NCBI GenBank assembly: GCA_910577645.1
Contig: CAJTOL010000010.1
Coordinates: forward strand, 1 to 64,000
Source of the DNA: an uncultured Lachnospiraceae bacterium
GTDB lineage: Bacteria; Bacillota; Clostridia; Lachnospirales; Lachnospiraceae
Direction of reading: 5' to 3'
Length of the DNA: 64,000 bases
Part shown: in pieces, positions 60,470-64,000 of the stretch
Position numbering within the stretch: position 1 is the first letter of the stretch
Layout of the letters: each line of letters starts with the position of its first letter
Notes under the pieces: model-generated
What the model was told of the DNA's origin: nothing
Databases searched by the model: none
Seen by the model: only the letters and a program-made list of their open reading frames with translations
Program-made: the position numbers and the translations under genes

Positions 60470-60631
60470 GCTCCACCTTTTATAATTAGTGGTGTATGAT
60501 TCTATATCTATTGGGATTTTTATTGATTAATTGATATGATTTTTGATTTATATTTTAATTGAGATTATTCTGTTTATTTGGTGATTTTTATACTTTTATT
60601 ATTCGTTATTTTTATTTTGTTCTGAATCATT

Positions 60632-61573
60632 TCACCGGAAATCAGGGTTAATATGCTTCTTAAATGTCATACAAATATAAGTACTTGTAAATTCCCTATT
60701 TGTATCACTAATTTTTATTGCAGATTCGTAAACCTTTTTATAACCTGTATCTTCCATTTCCTTCTGGGCATCCTCATAACTCAATTTAATAATTTGAGGT
60801 TTCTTTATGCCACGGCTACAACGATATAGGTTAATACCAACCGGTAACAGCTTTAACCGTGCCCCCTTAATCACGTGCTTACTTTTCCCTTCTTCCGTAA
60901 TTATTTCCTCTATATCACCCTTCAATAATTCAGGCGTCAATTGAGTACTGCCTTCTATATCTAAGTCAGACAGATAAGCGGTTAAGTATGCACCTATATT
61001 ATCAATATTTCCATTTAATGCCCTTATATTCACAAAACCGTATCCCCAAGTTTGAGCCAGTTTTGTACTATCTATAAATGGCGGTGCTTTTGAAAATATC
61101 GTTATCATATGAATGTGAAAAGCCCCTCTTCCTTGCGCCTCTATACAGACAATATATTCATAAGTAATGTTATACGTTTTTTCAACATAGCGCTTAAAAC
61201 GTTTATTAAAATTCTTAAAATCTGTATATAGCTTTTCCTTATCCCTCATATTTTCTTTGTATGTCAGAGTAATAAACCGTATTCTTTTAGTATTATATGG
61301 GGTAACATTAGTATTGATTAAATCCCTTAAATTTTTCATGGTCTTTTCCAGATTCCTTAAATTTTGAGTTCTGTCCCGTGCATGATGAGTTACTTGTTTA
61401 ATTTCTCCTGTAGATTTCACCATGTATTCTTCCTTTGAAATTGGTAAAATCGTTGCCCCTTTATTAAGCTTATCAGAAATATTTATCTGCTTAATATTTC
61501 CCATAATTTTTACTGATACAGGGCGTTTACTATCAATATAATCAGGAACTTCTATTTTTCTTTTTTCTATCAT
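60632..61573 (-). CDS. HUH-type replication initiator or relaxase (Rep)
   Basis: 313 residues from ATG 61573 (AGGTGACATTATTCC upstream). The HUH metal motif is in GRGAFHIHMITIF (~145), preceded by a motif-1 stretch RIRFITLTYKENM (~100) as in rolling-circle Rep proteins; candidate catalytic tyrosines follow at ~193 (GAYLTAYLSDLD). In IMEs and small ICEs such a protein nicks the element for replication and transfer. The next gene upstream is the FtsK-like ATPase. A 160-base very AT-rich gap separates it from the integrase. Confidence 0.75.
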   Translation of the reverse strand: MIEKRKIEVPDYIDSKRPVSVKIMGNIKQINISDKLNKGATILPISKEEYMVKSTGEIKQVTHHARDRTQNLRNLEKTMKNLRDLINTNVTPYNTKRIRFITLTYKENMRDKEKLYTDFKNFNKRFKRYVEKTYNITYEYIVCIEAQGRGAFHIHMITIFSKAPPFIDSTKLAQTWGYGFVNIRALNGNIDNIGAYLTAYLSDLDIEGSTQLTPELLKGDIEEIITEEGKSKHVIKGARLKLLPVGINLYRCSRGIKKPQIIKLSYEDAQKEMEDTGYKKVYESAIKISDTNREFTSTYICMTFKKHINPDFR

Positions 61574-61633
61574 GGAATAATGTCACCTGTTAATCAAGTT
61601 AATATGGGGAATACCCTGTAGCCAGGGCACTCC

Positions 61634-61679
61634 CAGAAGTCCGCAAGGCTATTGCTCCGCACCGCCTTGCAAACTTCTG
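61634..61679. other. Imperfect hairpin near rep, possible nick or origin site
   Basis: CAGAAGT-n2-GCAAGGC and GCCTTGC-n2-ACTTCTG form two stacked 7-bp stems with a 14-base loop that contains TATTGCTCC. It lies between the rep start and the 3' end of the FtsK-like gene, a common place for oriT or a double-strand origin. Confidence 0.35.
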
Positions 61680-62398
61680 TTTACTGCTTCTCTTATTACT
61701 GTGTGAAGTTTCTCTTTATTTTTAGGCATAACAGAACGGATTTTTTTGATTCCATTATCCGTTATAAGATAACCAACGCCTGTTTTACATGGTTCAATAT
61801 AATCTTTGAATTCACTGGCAATCATAGAAACCGATTCTTTATTATTAGCCATATTCCCCATGAGGAAACGTATATTATAATTATCCCTTGCGCCATTAGC
61901 AAATAATTCAGCCGAGGGACGTTGCAAGGCCGTAATTACGGTTATATTTAATGCTCTGGACAGATTTAACAATCTTGCCATCTTGTTTTTAAGTTCATCC
62001 GCTTCCTTTTTTGGCAATGACAGAATCAGGCTACTAATTTCATCTGTAAATAATACGGCATGTGGTGTGCATGGTATTTTATTATAAAGTCTATCTTCAA
62101 AAAGACTAAAAAAATTTTCTATCCCCTCCATAGCCTTATCCACAGGATAATAATTTATACAGCCATTACAGAATCGAAAGTCAATTCCTTTATAATCTAC
62201 CAAATAAACTAATACATTAGGAAGATAGATACTCAACTTTCCTAAAATGGAAGTGGCTAAAACTGTCTTGCCACTTCCACTTGGGCCACAAATCAGGAGC
62301 CGCTGACCTTCCTTGTATAGAAAATCAAAGTTTATCCAATGGACAAGACCTAAATTATAATAGGACTCGTCCACTACTATTTTAATTGACTTATTCAT
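61649..62398 (-). CDS. FtsK/HerA-like ATPase (coupling protein)
   Basis: 249 residues from ATG 62398 (a TTG five codons upstream is possible). Walker A at ~40 (LLICGPSGSGKTVLATSI), Walker B at ~120 (HAVLFTDEISSL), and the FtsK/TcpA signature TVITALQRPSAELFANGARDNYNIRFLMG at ~165-193. No membrane helices, so it is shorter than Tn916 Orf21 and probably relies on the membrane protein encoded next to it. It would feed nicked DNA to a transfer channel. Overlaps the upstream gene by 8 bases. Confidence 0.82.
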   Translation of the reverse strand: MNKSIKIVVDESYYNLGLVHWINFDFLYKEGQRLLICGPSGSGKTVLATSILGKLSIYLPNVLVYLVDYKGIDFRFCNGCINYYPVDKAMEGIENFFSLFEDRLYNKIPCTPHAVLFTDEISSLILSLPKKEADELKNKMARLLNLSRALNITVITALQRPSAELFANGARDNYNIRFLMGNMANNKESVSMIASEFKDYIEPCKTGVGYLITDNGIKKIRSVMPKNKEKLHTVIREAVNRSLQGGAEQ

Positions 62399-63107
62399 AA
62401 TCCATATCTTCAATGTCTAAAATTACAGATTGATTTTGAAATGCCTTGTTTTGAGATTGGCTATCAATATAGTTTGCAGTTGTCTGAGTATCACAAATAA
62501 TGAGTACTAAATGCCAAGCACCTGATACATATCGAATTTCATCTAAATATACCCTTGGATACAGTCTCCCCTGATACTCAACCACAATTTTTCCTAAACT
62601 TAATCTTTGACTAGTTAAAGCTGATTCAATTTTTGAAATCAGCAGTTCCCTAAAAAGTTCCGCTTCTATCTCTGTCCCGTCCCCTATAATTTTAAAGCGG
62701 TAGATGTTACACCCCTTTACCGAATCAAAGCATGACGGCAAATCATCTTTTAAATCAATGAACTTATTGGGGGCAATCACATGGAACTGAAATGCAAATT
62801 CTTTAAAAATGTCGTATAATCCTCTGGTTAAAATCCTATCAAAAAACATGATATTGTTCACCCCTGAATCTGGAGCCGGTTTTACCGGCTCTTTCTTGGG
62901 GTTAGTTGTGATGAATCCAATCAGCGCGAGGATAGCAACTCCAATGATAGCAAAAATTTCTATATGTACTCCGATGAAATAAATTAGTCCTGCTAAAAGT
63001 GTTATCATAATAATAATAATGGGCAACAAAGCAATAAAAAGTCTAATAAGCCCCTTATAATTTTCTTCCACAAGATAGTCTGTCATTTTTTCCCAAAGCC
63101 TTCTCAT
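62391..63107 (-). CDS. Membrane protein of the mobile element, unknown function
   Basis: 238 residues. Two close membrane helices at ~22-44 and ~48-68, then a soluble domain (~90-238) rich in charged residues, without a recognised fold. It overlaps the genes on both sides (4 and 8 bases), so it is made together with the ATPase. By position it corresponds to the membrane-anchoring part of FtsK/TcpA-type coupling proteins, split off here into its own gene (inference). Confidence 0.6.
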   Translation of the reverse strand: MRRLWEKMTDYLVEENYKGLIRLFIALLPIIIIMITLLAGLIYFIGVHIEIFAIIGVAILALIGFITTNPKKEPVKPAPDSGVNNIMFFDRILTRGLYDIFKEFAFQFHVIAPNKFIDLKDDLPSCFDSVKGCNIYRFKIIGDGTEIEAELFRELLISKIESALTSQRLSLGKIVVEYQGRLYPRVYLDEIRYVSGAWHLVLIICDTQTTANYIDSQSQNKAFQNQSVILDIEDMDYE

Positions 63108-63427
63108 GAAAGAATCACCTCCTCCGCCACTGCTGAAATACCATTGCCATCTTTTGTCGTATAAATCTTTCCGACAAAGCCCTTTGCCGTAACAACCACA
63201 TCTTCCTCCTTCTGCTCCAGTTCTTCCGGAGTCATCTTCGGCACTTTATCTGCTGTTTTAATTGTAACCTTATCGAATCCCTTCCTACTTACTACAATGT
63301 AATTGTAGCCTTCAATCTCTGCTCCCCTTGTACCATTGATATATGGATATCTAGGACGAATCTCTGCTAAATAAGCACCCGCTGGAAATACTTGTTCCCA
63401 TGTTAATTCAATTTTTAAATTTATCAT
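63104..63427 (-). CDS. Small protein of the mobile element, Tn916 Orf22/23-like by position
   Basis: 107 residues: ELTWEQVFPAGAYLAEIRPR, then YNYIVVSRKGFDKVTIKTAD and a beta-rich C-terminus GFVGKIYTTKDGNG. Size and place (before the FtsK-like gene) match the YdcP/DUF961-type proteins of Tn916-like elements, but sequence similarity is not evident by eye. First gene of the transfer operon, with AGGAGG before the ATG. Probably DNA- or protein-binding. Confidence 0.55.
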   Translation of the reverse strand: MINLKIELTWEQVFPAGAYLAEIRPRYPYINGTRGAEIEGYNYIVVSRKGFDKVTIKTADKVPKMTPEELEQKEEDVVVTAKGFVGKIYTTKDGNGISAVAEEVILS

Positions 63428-63759
63428 AATAACCTCCTATTTTGTTTGCTTTTTAGCATATATAAAAGGACGCAAAAAAAGCCCTTGTTAGATATGCCTA
63501 CATAGCAAGCATCCGCTTACTAAACGTTTTTCATCATTACGGAACATTCCATAATGCTGGCATAAATAACAACAGCTGAACCTAAATGCTGCGTTAAATC
63601 AAATTCCTTTAGAATTGGAATTCATCATTTTTTCATTTTATCGCTTATCTGAAAACTATCACCTCTTTCATATATTTCTTTTATAATATCATATATTTTT
63701 CATATTTTCAAGGTATTTTTATGTCGAAATATTTGCGTTTTTATTAATAAATTCTTGCA
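63428..63759 (-). promoter_or_regulatory. Regulatory region of the mobile element
   Basis: 332 bases, AT-rich, no gene with a ribosome site. It holds the promoter 63683-63711 and a ~250-base leader for the transfer operon, with GGAATTC-type palindromic bits near 63612. A 27-codon open remnant (63540-63620) has no start. Confidence 0.4.
63683..63711 (-). promoter_or_regulatory. Promoter of the element's transfer operon
   Basis: TTGAAA, 17 bases, TATTAT on the minus strand. It lies between the XRE regulator and the operon, so autoregulation by that protein is likely. Confidence 0.6.
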
Positions 63760-64000
63760 TCATCTAATTTCTTGTTCTAACACATCAAAAAGATTATGAG
63801 CAAAAAACTCACCTAAAGTAATTTCAAATCCATCACATATTTTCTTGACTGTAGAAAGTGAAATATCTTTTCTCTTTGGGTCAAAAATACTATATATTGT
63901 CGAAGGAGTCAAACCGCAAATATTTGCCAGAGCATTATAAGCAATCCCTCTTTCCTTGCATAAAAGCTCAATTCTCTTTGCTGTTGCCTCTTTTACATTC
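63760..64000 (-). CDS. XRE-family regulator of the mobile element (start beyond window)
   Basis: The last 79 residues of a minus-strand frame that is open to the window's end; stop TGA at 63760-63762. It is an HTH_26/XRE domain: ATAKRIELLCKERGIAYNAL, CGLTPSTIYSIFDPKRKDIS, LSTVKKICDGFEITLGEFF. Probably the element's repressor, placed upstream of the transfer operon. Confidence 0.82.
   Translation of the reverse strand, partial: NVKEATAKRIELLCKERGIAYNALANICGLTPSTIYSIFDPKRKDISLSTVKKICDGFEITLGEFFAHNLFDVLEQEIR

Noticed and set aside
60632..63427. An inovirus (filamentous phage) reading of Rep plus ATPase plus membrane protein
   Set aside because: The ATPase has the FtsK/TcpA signature rather than the Zot type with a C-terminal membrane helix, and no small coat-protein genes are present.
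1..64000. CRISPR arrays and rRNA genes
   Set aside because: No regularly spaced repeats of CRISPR type and no rRNA sequence were seen; the 48-bp repeats at 52248-52487 are coding.

Overview
The window looks like a chromosome segment of a Clostridia-class Bacillota bacterium, most likely a gut Lachnospiraceae. The signs are the nifS-nifU-mnmA order, a SpoVB/MurJ-like flippase, a GlnRS next to a MATE pump, the ispF/cysS/mini-RNase III/rlmB order, strong AGGAGG ribosome sites and PBSX-like (Xkd) tail genes. No species is claimed; assignments come from reading motifs and gene order, with no database search.

Layout. 1-540: 3' part of an IS110-family element. 545-13418: a contractile tail locus with a divergent CI-type repressor, a metallopeptidase partner and a DUF1492-like activator. 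It has terminator, sheath, tube, frameshifted chaperone, tape measure and baseplate genes, but no capsid, portal, terminase, fibre, holin or endolysin, so it reads as an R-type tailocin (diffocin-like) whose fibre/lysis end is missing at the IS110. A small cargo segment with its own promoter and two terminators sits inside the tail operon. 13530-16092: a Fic-like gene and a chemotaxis receptor with a long structured leader. 16103-20419: a 4.3-kb, AT-richer block between two ~64-bp direct repeats (EamA exporter, AraC regulator, ECF sigma gene set). 20589-21229: Phd/PIN toxin-antitoxin pair. 21626-29475: tRNA-Ser, an acyltransferase, a lipoprotein amidase, the mnmA-nifU-nifS sulfur-transfer operon and a flippase.

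29490-42297 is a two-operon catabolic/redox region. The downstream operon has an amidohydrolase-2 decarboxylase-like enzyme, an AspT-type transporter, an AraC regulator, an Old-Yellow-Enzyme-like flavoprotein, an SDR and a fumarate-reductase-like flavoprotein. The other has NhaC, tryptophanase, an AprA-like flavoprotein and a 2[4Fe-4S] ferredoxin. At its head a deletion appears to have removed the N-termini of both NhaC and a divergent DauR/YheO-type regulator together with the promoter between them.

42348-58525 is mostly housekeeping: HPr/Crh-like protein, NUDIX, MocR-type regulator, glnS, MATE pump, monooxygenase, Uma2 protein, a DUF4397 protein with 16-residue repeats, ldh, rlmB, mini-RNase III, cysS, ispF and a diacylglycerol-kinase-like gene. 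Between them lie tRNA-Thr with a decayed mobile-element ATPase, a GC-rich possible RNA and dispersed palindromic repeats. 58942-64000: tRNA-Val and tRNA-Met, then an AT-rich integrative mobilizable element (integrase, HUH Rep, FtsK-like ATPase, membrane protein, small Orf23-like protein, XRE regulator) that runs off the right edge.
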